Origin: Pseudomonas frederiksbergensis
GTDB lineage: Bacteria; Pseudomonadota; Gammaproteobacteria; Pseudomonadales; Pseudomonadaceae
Reading direction: 5' to 3'
DNA: 64,000 nucleotides
NCBI RefSeq assembly: GCF_003732665.1
Contig: NZ_MOBP01000014.1
Location: 80,605 to 144,604 of the forward strand
The position numbers and the translations under genes are program-made. The notes beneath the pieces were generated by a model, which was not told the DNA's origin, made no database searches, and saw only the letters and a list, made by a program, of their open reading frames with translations. Positions 40,878-48,890 of the stretch are shown here, piece after piece. The number at the start of each line of letters is the position of its first letter. Position 1 is the first letter of the stretch.

Positions 40878-41936
40878 TCAGACCTCCATAACCCGTTTCA
40901 ACGCCGCGCCCACTCGGGACGGCCCTGGGAAATACGCCCACTCTTGCGCGTGCGGGTAGGGGGTGTCCCAACCGGTGACGCGTTCGATCGGCGCTTCCAG
41001 GTAGTGGAAGCAATGCTCTTGCACCAGGGCGACCAGTTCGGCGCCGAAACCGCAGGTGCGGGTGGCTTCGTGAACGATCACGCAGCGACCGGTTTTCTTC
41101 ACGGATTTGACGATGGTCTCAAGGTCCAGCGGCCACAGGCTGCGCAGGTCAATGACTTCCGCGTCGACACCGCTTTCTTCAGCGGCGACTTGCGACACAT
41201 AAACCGTGGTGCCGTAGGTCAGGATCGTGACTTCCTTGCCCGGACGGGCGATGGCGGCGACGTCCAGCGGCACGGTGTAGTAACCGTCCGGCACTTGTGC
41301 GGCGGGGTGTTTCGACCACGGGGTTACCGGGCGGTCGTGGTGGCCGTCGAACGGGCCGTTGTACAGGCGTTTTGGCTCGAGGAAGATTACCGGGTCATCG
41401 TTTTCGATGGACGCGATCAGCAAGCCCTTGGCGTCGTACGGGTTGGACGGCATCACGGTGCGCAGGCCGCAGACCTGAGTGAACATCGCCTCGATGCTCT
41501 GGCTGTGGGTCTGGCCGCCGTAGATGCCGCCGCCGCAGGGCATGCGCAGAGTCATCGGCGCGGTGAACTCGCCGGCAGAGCGATAACGCAGGCGCGCCGC
41601 TTCGGAAATGATCTGGTCGGACGCCGGGTACACGTAGTCAGCAAATTGAATCTCGGCCACCGGCCGCAATCCATAGGCGCCCATGCCCACGGCAACGCCG
41701 ACGATCCCGCTTTCGGAAATTGGCGCATCGAACACCCGAGAGGTGCCGTACTTGGTCTGCAAACCTTCGGTGCAACGGAACACGCCACCAAAGTAACCCA
41801 CGTCCTGGCCGAACACCACGACGTTGTCGTCGCGCTCAAGCATCACGTCCATGGCCGAGCGCAGGGCCTGGATCATGGTCATGGTGGTCGTGATCATGGC
41901 GGTTTCCAATTCAATGCTGGTGTTGTGGTCGTTCAT
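40878..41936 (-). CDS. bkdA2: Branched-chain keto acid dehydrogenase E1, beta subunit
   Basis: A 352-residue transketolase-like protein: GQDVGYFGGVFRCTEGLQTKYG, EIQFADYVYPASDQI, TLRMPCGGGIYGGQTHSQS and VIDLRSLWPLDLETIV are all seen. With the alpha subunit it binds TPP and decarboxylates 2-oxo acids from Val, Leu and Ile. The gap to bkdA1 is one base, so translation is coupled. The start at 41936 gives the Pseudomonas N-terminus MNDHNTS. Confidence 0.95.
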   Translation of the reverse strand: MNDHNTSIELETAMITTTMTMIQALRSAMDVMLERDDNVVVFGQDVGYFGGVFRCTEGLQTKYGTSRVFDAPISESGIVGVAVGMGAYGLRPVAEIQFADYVYPASDQIISEAARLRYRSAGEFTAPMTLRMPCGGGIYGGQTHSQSIEAMFTQVCGLRTVMPSNPYDAKGLLIASIENDDPVIFLEPKRLYNGPFDGHHDRPVTPWSKHPAAQVPDGYYTVPLDVAAIARPGKEVTILTYGTTVYVSQVAAEESGVDAEVIDLRSLWPLDLETIVKSVKKTGRCVIVHEATRTCGFGAELVALVQEHCFHYLEAPIERVTGWDTPYPHAQEWAYFPGPSRVGAALKRVMEV

Positions 41937-41937
41937 G

Positions 41938-43173
41938 TCAGATCCCCAACTCTTGACGCTGGCGCTTCAAGTGCTCCGGCATCTCTTTGTAGACGTCTTC
42001 GAACATCGTCGCGGCGCTTGGCGTCTGGCCACCGGCGAGGGTGCCGTACGTTTCGGCTTCTTTCTGCGCGGCAATCACTTCGGCTTCCAGTTCGGCGCTG
42101 ACGGCGGTGTGTTCCTCTTCGGACCACTGGCCGATCTTGATCAAGTGCTGCTTGAGGCGCGCAATCGGATCGCCCAACGGGAAGTGGCTCCAGTCGTCGG
42201 CTGGACGGTATTTCGAAGGATCATCGGAGGTGGAGTGCGGGCCGGCGCGGTAGGTGACCCATTCGATCATGGTCGGGCCGAGGTTGCGGCGCGCCCGTTC
42301 GGCGGCCCAGGCAGAGGCCGCGTAGACCGCGACGAAATCGTTGCCATCGACCCGCAGGGAGGCAATCCCGCAACCAACGCCACGGCCAGCAAACGTGGTG
42401 GCTTCACCACCGGCAATCGCCTGGAACGTCGAGATCGCCCACTGGTTGTTGACCACGTTGAGGATCACCGGTGCCCGGTAAACGTGGGCGAAGGTGAGGG
42501 CGGTGTGGAAGTCGGATTCAGCGGTGGCGCCGTCGCCGATCCAGGCCGAGGCGATTTTGGTGTCGCCCTTGATCGCCGAGGCCATGCCCCAGCCCACGCC
42601 CTGGACAAATTGGGTGGCAAGGTTGCCGGAAATGGTGAAGAAGCCGTGATCGCGCACCGAGTACATGATCGGCAACTGACGGCCCTTGAGCGGATCGCGC
42701 TCGTTGGACAGCAGTTGGCAGATCAGGTCCACCAGCGGCACTTCGCGGGCCATCAGAATGCTTTGCTGACGGTAGGTGGGGAAGCACATGTCGTCGATGT
42801 TCAAGGCCAGGGCCTGGGCGCTGCCGATGGCTTCTTCGCCGAGGCTTTGCATGTAGAACGACATTTTTTTCTGACGCTGGGCGACCACCATGCGGTTGTC
42901 GAAAATCCGCGTCTTGAGCATGGCGCGCATGCCTTTACGCAGGATCTCGGATGGCACGCCTTCAGCCCACGGACCCAGGGCGTTGCCCTGGTCATCGAGC
43001 ACGCGAATCAGGCCTTTGGCCAGATCAGCCGTGTCGGCGGGTTCTACGTCGATTGGGGGTTTGCGCACCGTGCCGGCGTCGGTCAGACGCAGGTAGGAGA
43101 AGTCGGTTTTGCAGCCGGGACGGCCCGAAGGTTCGGGAACGTGCAGGCGCAGCGGTTCGTACGCTTGGTTCAT
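41938..43173 (-). CDS. bkdA1: Branched-chain keto acid dehydrogenase E1, alpha subunit
   Basis: A 411-residue E1-alpha with the TPP motif GDGATAESDFHTALTFAHVYRAPVILNVVNN (about 215-245), where GDG and NN are the Mg/TPP contacts. RAGPHSTSDDPSKYR near 345-358 is the phosphorylation-loop region of mammalian homologues. It is the first gene of bkdA1-A2-B-lpdV, divergent from bkdR across 186 bp, the arrangement known in P. putida where BkdR activates the operon with branched-chain amino acids. Confidence 0.95.
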   Translation of the reverse strand: MNQAYEPLRLHVPEPSGRPGCKTDFSYLRLTDAGTVRKPPIDVEPADTADLAKGLIRVLDDQGNALGPWAEGVPSEILRKGMRAMLKTRIFDNRMVVAQRQKKMSFYMQSLGEEAIGSAQALALNIDDMCFPTYRQQSILMAREVPLVDLICQLLSNERDPLKGRQLPIMYSVRDHGFFTISGNLATQFVQGVGWGMASAIKGDTKIASAWIGDGATAESDFHTALTFAHVYRAPVILNVVNNQWAISTFQAIAGGEATTFAGRGVGCGIASLRVDGNDFVAVYAASAWAAERARRNLGPTMIEWVTYRAGPHSTSDDPSKYRPADDWSHFPLGDPIARLKQHLIKIGQWSEEEHTAVSAELEAEVIAAQKEAETYGTLAGGQTPSAATMFEDVYKEMPEHLKRQRQELGI

Positions 43174-43359
43174 GGCTTCTACGCTCGATCTTGTGAATTT
43201 TTTGTAGTGAGCTGACGGTCATTCCATGGGTGATGGAAATCTTGTCCTACAAACATCATAGGCCCGGCACAGGAGAATATTTATCTGTGTTTCGTTGCGT
43301 TGGCGGTCATTTGAGGATAAAAAATCTGCATAAACAAAAATAACAGGTGGTTTTGTCTC

Positions 43360-43845
43360 ATGCGCAAATTGGATCGTACCGATATCGGCATTCTCAACAG
43401 CCTTCAGGAGAACGCCCGCATCACCAACGCCGACCTTGCCCGCTCGGTCAACCTGTCGCCGACGCCGTGCTTCAACCGGGTCAAGGCCATGGAAGAATTG
43501 GGGCTGATTCGCGAGCAAGTGACGCTCCTGGATGCCGACCTGCTGGGGCTGCATGTGAATGTGTTCATTCATGTCAGCCTGGAGAAACAGGTGGAAGAAG
43601 CGTTGGCGCATTTCGAAGAGGCGATTTCTGATCGCCCGGAAGTGATGGAGTGCTACTTGATGGCGGGGGACCCGGATTATCTGATCCGAGTGTTGGTGCC
43701 GACGATTCAGTCGCTGGAGCGCTTCATGATGGACTTCCTGACCAAAGTCCCTGGCGTCGCCAACATTCGTTCGAGCTTTGCGCTCAAGCAAGTGCGCTAC
43801 AAGACGGCGCTGCCGTTGCCGGCGAATGGGTTGACCCTCGCCTAA
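43360..43845 (+). CDS. bkdR: Lrp/AsnC-family activator BkdR
   Basis: A 161-residue regulator: N-terminal helix-turn-helix (about 5-60; LDRTDIGILNSLQENARITNADLARSVNLSPTPCFNRVKAMEELG) and a C-terminal RAM ligand-binding domain (about 70-150). It is divergent from bkdA1 and should activate the bkd operon in response to L-branched-chain amino acids, as BkdR does in other pseudomonads. A long palindromic repeat follows its stop. Confidence 0.93.
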   Translation: MRKLDRTDIGILNSLQENARITNADLARSVNLSPTPCFNRVKAMEELGLIREQVTLLDADLLGLHVNVFIHVSLEKQVEEALAHFEEAISDRPEVMECYLMAGDPDYLIRVLVPTIQSLERFMMDFLTKVPGVANIRSSFALKQVRYKTALPLPANGLTLA

Positions 43846-43852
43846 GGACAAA

Positions 43853-43960
43853 ATCAAAAGATCGCAGCCTTCGGCAGCTCCTACAGGTGGCGGGTACATC
43901 CGCCGGATCACGGCTGCATGGGATCGTCGTAGGAGCTGGCGAAGCCTGCGATCTTTTGAT
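43853..43960. repeat. Long palindromic repeat between bkdR and the hydrolase gene
   Basis: ATCAAAAGATCGCAGCC...CAGCTCCTAC and its almost exact complement (GTAGGAGCTGGCGAAGCC...GATCTTTTGAT) around a 45-bp centre. This repeat family is common in fluorescent pseudomonads. Here it separates two convergent genes and could act as a bidirectional terminator. Confidence 0.75.
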
Positions 43961-43961
43961 C

Positions 43962-44825
43962 TTAAAGCTGGTTGATGGGGATCTTCAGGTAGGTGACGCC
44001 ATTGTCCTCAGCCGGCGGCATGTTCCCCGCCCGTACATTCACCTGAATCGCCGGCAGCAACAGGTTCGGCATGCCCAACCCCGCATCACGCTGTGTGCGC
44101 ATGGCGACAAATTCCGCTTCATCGATGCCGTCATGCACATGGATGTTGCTTTTACGCTGCTCACCCACGGTGCTCTGGCACTGCGGCTCACGTCCCTCGG
44201 GCGGGTAGTCGTGGCAAACGTACAGCCGAACACCGGCCGGGAAGGCCAGCAGCTTCTGGATCGAGGCAAACAACTGGTTGGCATTGCCCCCCGGAAAATC
44301 GCAGCGCGCCGTACCGACATCCGGCATGAACAGCGTGTCACCGACCAAAATCACATCACCGTTGATCAAATACGCCATGTCCGCCGGTGTATGTCCGGGG
44401 ACGTGCAGGGCAGTGGCCTTGAGGTTGCCGATCAGGAACGACTCATCCGGCGCGAACAGGTGATCAAACTGTGAGCCATCCACACAGAACTCCGGCTCCA
44501 GATTGAACAGGCTCTTGAACACCCCCTGAACCTTGCTGATCGACTGCCCGATCGCGATTTTCCCGCCCAGCTCCCGGCGCAGGTACGGCGCGGCGGAGAG
44601 GTGATCGGCATGGGCGTGGGTTTCCAGCAGCCATTGCACTTGCAACTGGTATTCACGCACGAAAGCGATGATGCGATCAGCCTGGACGGTGGTGGTGCGC
44701 CCGGCCGCCGGGTCGTAATCGAGCACCGGGTCGACGATCGCGCATTGCCCGCCAGCCTGCTCGTAGATCACGTAGCTGTAGGTCGACGAGGCGGGGTCGA
44801 GGAAGGCTTCAATCAGCGCGGGCAT
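43962..44825 (-). CDS. MBL-fold hydrolase, persulfide dioxygenase-like (Blh type)
   Basis: A 287-residue metallo-beta-lactamase fold protein. HxHxDH is H70-A-H72-A-D74-H75, with further ligands in HVPGHT and the GDTLFMPDVGTARCDFPGG segment of the ETHE1/Blh group. These dioxygenases oxidise glutathione persulfide, made by SQR, to sulfite. It lies divergent from a BigR-like regulator and next to SQR and TauE genes, as in bacterial sulfide-detoxification clusters. Confidence 0.87.
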   Translation of the reverse strand: MPALIEAFLDPASSTYSYVIYEQAGGQCAIVDPVLDYDPAAGRTTTVQADRIIAFVREYQLQVQWLLETHAHADHLSAAPYLRRELGGKIAIGQSISKVQGVFKSLFNLEPEFCVDGSQFDHLFAPDESFLIGNLKATALHVPGHTPADMAYLINGDVILVGDTLFMPDVGTARCDFPGGNANQLFASIQKLLAFPAGVRLYVCHDYPPEGREPQCQSTVGEQRKSNIHVHDGIDEAEFVAMRTQRDAGLGMPNLLLPAIQVNVRAGNMPPAEDNGVTYLKIPINQL

Positions 44826-44876
44826 GGGACACGAACCTGTGCAAGGAGTGGGAAGACAGTAACCGGTTGCAACACT

Positions 44877-44892
44877 TTATGTTTACACATAA
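44877..44892. promoter_or_regulatory. Inverted-repeat operator candidate in the divergent sulfide promoter
   Basis: TTATGT-TTAC-ACATAA, a perfect 6-bp palindrome midway between the hydrolase ATG (44825) and the regulator ATG (44930). Its form and place fit an ArsR-type (BigR/SqrR) site controlling both directions. Confidence 0.6.
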
Positions 44893-44929
44893 TGTCTGCA
44901 GCTTAAGTGACGTCGAAGGCATCCTGCAA

Positions 44930-45289
44930 ATGCAATCCAGTCTGACCGAATGTGAAGTCGCCCAACTGCGGGCATCGGCCTCCAAAGCTTGCGCGCTGCT
45001 CAAGGCTTTGGCCAACGAAGATCGCCTGTTGATCCTCTGCCAGTTAACTCAGGGCGAACGCAATGTCGGCGAGCTGGAAACCATGACCGGCGTGCGCCAG
45101 CCCACACTGTCCCAACAACTGGGCATCTTGCGCGATGAGGGCCTGGTCGCGACTCGGCGTGAGGGCAAGTACATTTTTTATGGGCTGGCCAGCCATGAAG
45201 TGATTCAAGTCATGAAGACCCTGTCCGGCCTGTATTGCGGGGCGGTACTGAAAAGCTGGGCCGGCCCCGATAAAGCAAACGCCGAATAA
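44930..45289 (+). CDS. bigR: ArsR-family sulfide/persulfide sensor (BigR/SqrR-like)
   Basis: A 119-residue winged-helix repressor with helix-turn-helix near 45-68 (GELETMTGVRQPTLSQQLGILRDEG). Cys37 and Cys103 are 66 residues apart, the same spacing as the redox pair Cys42/Cys108 of BigR that forms a polysulfide bridge. The start at 44930 is chosen over a 21-codon longer reading that runs into the palindromic operator. It likely represses the divergent hydrolase gene and, possibly, the downstream SQR. Confidence 0.82.
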   Translation: MQSSLTECEVAQLRASASKACALLKALANEDRLLILCQLTQGERNVGELETMTGVRQPTLSQQLGILRDEGLVATRREGKYIFYGLASHEVIQVMKTLSGLYCGAVLKSWAGPDKANAE

Positions 45290-45291
45290 CC

Positions 45292-45386
45292 TGTGGCGAG
45301 GGAGCTTGCTCCCGCTGGGCTGCGCAGCGGCCCCAAAATCTTTGTGAGCGCTGCGCACTCAAACGGGAGCAAGCTCCCTAGCCACA
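45292..45386. repeat. REP pair (gtggcgaggga family)
   Basis: tgtggcgagggagcttgctcccg and its complement with inner gcgcagcg/cgctgcgc arms, between the regulator and SQR genes. Confidence 0.75.
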
Positions 45387-45409
45387 CAGCAGTAAATAGG
45401 GAACAACCA

Positions 45410-46654
45410 ATGAACGATCAACACTGGGGCCCAACCATCAGTGCAGACATCGTGGTGATAGGCGGCGGCACGGCAGGGATTGGCATGGTCGCCAGCCTGC
45501 TCAAGCGCGATCCGTCGTTGAACATCACCGTTATCGAACCCAACGCCCAGCATTTCTATCAGCCGGCCTGGACCCTGGTCGGCGGCGGCGCCTACAAGGT
45601 GCAAGACACCGTGCGCCCGATGGCCAGCGTCATGCCACGCGGGGCCACCTGGCTGCAAGCTGCGGTCACCGACATTGCTGCCGACAGCAAACACCTGACC
45701 CTCGATGATGGCCGCACCGTCGGCTATCAAAACCTCATCGTTTGCCCCGGCCTGCGCCTGGCCTGGGAGAAGATCGAAGGTTTGCAGGCGTCCCTCGGCC
45801 AAAACGGCGTCACTTCCAACTACAGCTATCAGCACGCAGCCTACACCTGGGATCTGGTGAAGAACCTGCGCGGTGGCAAGGCGATCTTCACCCAGCCGCC
45901 GATCCCGATCAAATGCGCCGGGGCGCCGCAAAAGGCCTTGTACTTGTCCTGCGATCATTGGTTGAAAAGCGGCGTGCTGAACAAGATCGACGTCGAGTTC
46001 AACCTGGCCGGGGCCGCGCTGTTCGGCGTGCCGACCTTCGTCCCGCCGCTGATGAAATACATCGAAAAATACAACGCACGGCTGGCCTTTACCTCCAACC
46101 TGATCAAGGTCGATGGCCCGACGAAAACCGCGTGGTTCGAGGTCAAGGATGCTGCGGGCGAAGTAATAACGCAGGCTAAAACCTTCGACCTGCTGCACGT
46201 CGTACCGCCTCAAGTATCCCCGGATTTCATCCGCCAAAGCCCCTTGGCCGACGCCGCCGGCTGGTGCGAAGTGAACATGCACAGCCTGCAACACGTGCGC
46301 TATCCCGAAGTCTTTGGCCTGGGCGATATCTGCTCCACCAGCAACGCAAAAACTGCCGCTGCGGTGCGCAAGCAGATCGTGGTGGTCGCCGAAAACCTGC
46401 TAGCCCAGCGCAAGCAACAACCGTTGCCACTGAAGTACGACGGCTACGGCTCCTGCCCACTGACGGTGGAGAAGGGCAAGGTGATCCTCGCCGAATTCGG
46501 CTACGGCGGTAAATTGCTGCCGACCTTTCCCCTGGACCCGACCGTGCCCCGTCGTTCGGCGTGGTGGCTCAAGGCGACGCTGCTGCCGTGGTTCTACTGG
46601 AACGGCATGCTCAAGGGCCGCGAGTGGCTGACTGCCGTGTCCAAGGTCGATTGA
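45410..46654 (+). CDS. Sulfide:quinone oxidoreductase
   Basis: A 414-residue FAD enzyme that oxidises sulfide and reduces quinone. VVIGGGTAGIGMVASLL (about 15-31) binds FAD. Candidate redox Cys lie in LIVCPGL (about 113) and PIKCAGAPQKALYLSCDHW (about 167 and 181), the pattern of type II SQR. A C-terminal amphipathic stretch (about 385-405, WWLKATLLPWFYWNGML) may attach to the membrane. The start at 45410 follows agggaacaa. It is followed by the TauE exporter nine bases later. Confidence 0.9.
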   Translation: MNDQHWGPTISADIVVIGGGTAGIGMVASLLKRDPSLNITVIEPNAQHFYQPAWTLVGGGAYKVQDTVRPMASVMPRGATWLQAAVTDIAADSKHLTLDDGRTVGYQNLIVCPGLRLAWEKIEGLQASLGQNGVTSNYSYQHAAYTWDLVKNLRGGKAIFTQPPIPIKCAGAPQKALYLSCDHWLKSGVLNKIDVEFNLAGAALFGVPTFVPPLMKYIEKYNARLAFTSNLIKVDGPTKTAWFEVKDAAGEVITQAKTFDLLHVVPPQVSPDFIRQSPLADAAGWCEVNMHSLQHVRYPEVFGLGDICSTSNAKTAAAVRKQIVVVAENLLAQRKQQPLPLKYDGYGSCPLTVEKGKVILAEFGYGGKLLPTFPLDPTVPRRSAWWLKATLLPWFYWNGMLKGREWLTAVSKVD

Positions 46655-46663
46655 GAGAACCCT

Positions 46664-47470
46664 ATGCTGCTGGCAAGTTTTTTTGGTGTGCTGATGGGCC
46701 TGGTGCTCGGTTTGACCGGCGCCGGGGGCGGGATTCTCGCGGTGCCGGCGTTGGTGCTGGGCCTGGGCTGGACCATGACCCAAGCAGCGCCGGTGGCGTT
46801 ATTTGCGGTCGGTAGCGCGGCGGCGGTCGGCGCCATCGACGGTTTGCGCCATGGCCTGGTGCGCTATCGCGCGGCGTTGCTGATTGCTTTGATGGGAGCG
46901 ATTTTCTCCCCGCTGGGCATCTTCTTCGCTCATCAGTTGCCGGAAAAAATCCTGATGGTCCTGTTCAGCCTGCTGATGGTCATGGTGGCGTGGCGGATGT
47001 TGCGCAGGGAGCGTCAGGACGAAGGCCCGAGCGACCACGGCCACGCCAACTGGGGCCAGAAAAACTGCATGCTCGATCAACAGACCGGACGCTTCTCCTG
47101 GACCGCCAAATGCACCGCGACCCTGGCGGCCCTCGGCGCGGTGACCGGCGTAGTCTCAGGGTTGCTGGGCGTGGGCGGCGGCTTCCTGATCGTGCCGGCC
47201 TTCAAGCAACTGACCGATGTGCAGATGCGCGGGATTATTGCCACCTCGTTGATGGTCATCAGTCTGATTTCGGCCATCGGCGTGATCGGCGCGTTCCATG
47301 CCGGGGTGCGGATTGATGGTTTGGGCGTGGCGTTCATCGTCGCCAGCATCGTTGGCATGGTCATTGGCCGCAAGCTGTGCGCACGGGTTCCGGCGCGGGC
47401 GTTGCAGGTGGGTTTCGCCAGCGTCTGCGTCGTGGTCGCCGCCTACATGCTGTTTAAAGCGGGCGTCTAG
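46664..47470 (+). CDS. TauE/SafE-family sulfite exporter
   Basis: A 268-residue membrane protein with about eight transmembrane helices; GLTGAGGGILAVPALVLGLG and GLLGVGGGFLIVPAF are the two inverted TauE/SafE repeats. It would export sulfite made from sulfide by SQR and the persulfide dioxygenase. It is the last gene of the cluster, followed by a REPIN. Confidence 0.9.
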   Translation: MLLASFFGVLMGLVLGLTGAGGGILAVPALVLGLGWTMTQAAPVALFAVGSAAAVGAIDGLRHGLVRYRAALLIALMGAIFSPLGIFFAHQLPEKILMVLFSLLMVMVAWRMLRRERQDEGPSDHGHANWGQKNCMLDQQTGRFSWTAKCTATLAALGAVTGVVSGLLGVGGGFLIVPAFKQLTDVQMRGIIATSLMVISLISAIGVIGAFHAGVRIDGLGVAFIVASIVGMVIGRKLCARVPARALQVGFASVCVVVAAYMLFKAGV

Positions 47471-47496
47471 GCACTAGCCGATTAAACCTGGACCCC

Positions 47497-47587
47497 TGTA
47501 GGAGCGAGGCTTGCCCGCGAAAGCGGTGTGTCAGGCGACATGGATGTTGAATGTGACGGCCTCTTCGCGGGCAAGCCTCGCTCCTAC
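47497..47587. repeat. REPIN
   Basis: tgtaggagcgaggcttgcccgcgaa and cgcgggcaagcctcgctcctaca arms of the 'taggagcgagg' subtype. Confidence 0.8.
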
Positions 47588-47647
47588 AAAGGTTCTGTGG
47601 GGTTTTGTCGATCTGACACCACTCTCATCCCATGGAAGCGCCTGACC

Positions 47648-47661
47648 GCTACCCAAGTAGC
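47648..47661. promoter_or_regulatory. Inverted repeat upstream of the FIST gene
   Basis: GCTAC-CCAA-GTAGC, a perfect palindrome with four-base centre about 65 bp before the FIST ATG. It resembles, more weakly, the CAGTAC-N4-GTMGTA motif of the ped cluster. Confidence 0.4.
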
Positions 47662-47726
47662 ATACGTCCCGGCCCGCAGGCTTCGTACACTCGCACCTCA
47701 TACAGGCGCACCTGCGGGAGGCGACG

Positions 47727-48890
47727 ATGCAGCAGGTCCAGAGTGAAGGCGTGATCAGCGCGATGTCCCAGGCCACCGATGGGCAGCAGGCGGCCCAGGA
47801 GTTGGCGCGACAGCTATTGCATCCGCATTTGGGCTTCGTGCTGTTTTTCTGTTCCGCCGAGTACGACTTGCAGGTGCTGGGCCCGGCCTTGCAACAGAGC
47901 TTCGGCGGGATTCGCCTGGTGGGTTGCACCAGCGCCGGGGAAATCACGCCGCAAGGTTACGGCCGCAATTGCGTGACGGCGGTAGGGTTCGATCATCGGC
48001 ACTTTTCCATCGCCATCGAACTGATCGATGAGATGGAGCGCTTCAGCCTGATCGACGCCCAGCAAATGGTCGAACGCCTGGTGGGCGGCTGCCGCAGTAA
48101 CACCCTGGCGCCGATCAAGGGCAACAGCTTTGCCCTGACCTTGCTCGATGGCCTGTCCAGCCGCGAAGAAATGGTCCTCGCCGCGTTGAGTGCGGCGTTG
48201 GGCGACATCCCGCATTTCGGCGGTTCCGCCGGTGATGACAACTACCTGACCCACACCCACGTGTACTTCGACGGCGCGTTCCACAGCGGCGCGGCGGTGG
48301 TGGTGCTGGTCAACACCTGGCTCGACTTCGAAGTGTTCACCACCCACCACATCCTGCCCCGGGCGGAAAAACTGGTGGTCACCGGGGCCGACAGCGCCTC
48401 ACGACGGGTCTTCGAACTCAACGCCGAACCCGCCGCCGAGGAGTACGCCCGGCACATCGGCGTACCGGTGGCCGAGCTCGATCACCGGATCTTCGCCGCG
48501 CACCCGTTGGCGGTGAGGATCAACGATCAGTATTACGTACGCGCGATCCAGCAGGTGCACCCGGACCTGAGCCTGAGTTTCTACTGCGCCGTGGAAAACG
48601 GTATCGTCCTCACCGCCATGACCCCAGGCCCGATGCTGCCGAACCTGCAAGCGCTGTTCACGGGCCTGGAAGAACGCCTCGGCGACCTGCTGCTGACCAT
48701 CGGCTGCGACTGTTTTTTGCGGCGCCTGGAACTGGAAGGCGGCGACAGCCTGGAGTCGATCGGAGCGTTTTTACGTGAGCATCGGGTGATGGGGTTCAAC
48801 ACCTACGGAGAACAGTTCAATGGCATGCACATCAACCAGACCTTCACCGGGGTTGCCATTGCCCGAGGCCGTTCCCCTGGACACCGTTGA
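47727..48890 (+). CDS. FIST-domain sensory protein
   Basis: A 387-residue protein with an N-terminal FIST domain (about 25-225) and a FIST_C domain (about 230-370). FIST proteins are thought to bind small ligands for signal transduction partners. It overlaps the following hybrid kinase gene by 71 bp, and the same order is known in P. aeruginosa (PA1975-PA1976). The ATG has a good gggaggcg Shine-Dalgarno. It probably feeds a signal to the kinase. Confidence 0.85.
   Translation: MQQVQSEGVISAMSQATDGQQAAQELARQLLHPHLGFVLFFCSAEYDLQVLGPALQQSFGGIRLVGCTSAGEITPQGYGRNCVTAVGFDHRHFSIAIELIDEMERFSLIDAQQMVERLVGGCRSNTLAPIKGNSFALTLLDGLSSREEMVLAALSAALGDIPHFGGSAGDDNYLTHTHVYFDGAFHSGAAVVVLVNTWLDFEVFTTHHILPRAEKLVVTGADSASRRVFELNAEPAAEEYARHIGVPVAELDHRIFAAHPLAVRINDQYYVRAIQQVHPDLSLSFYCAVENGIVLTAMTPGPMLPNLQALFTGLEERLGDLLLTIGCDCFLRRLELEGGDSLESIGAFLREHRVMGFNTYGEQFNGMHINQTFTGVAIARGRSPGHR

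Noticed and set aside
39957..42101. 714-residue plus-strand frame opposite bkdB and bkdA2
   Set aside because: A shadow frame in GC-rich DNA; the bkd genes on the minus strand are unmistakable.
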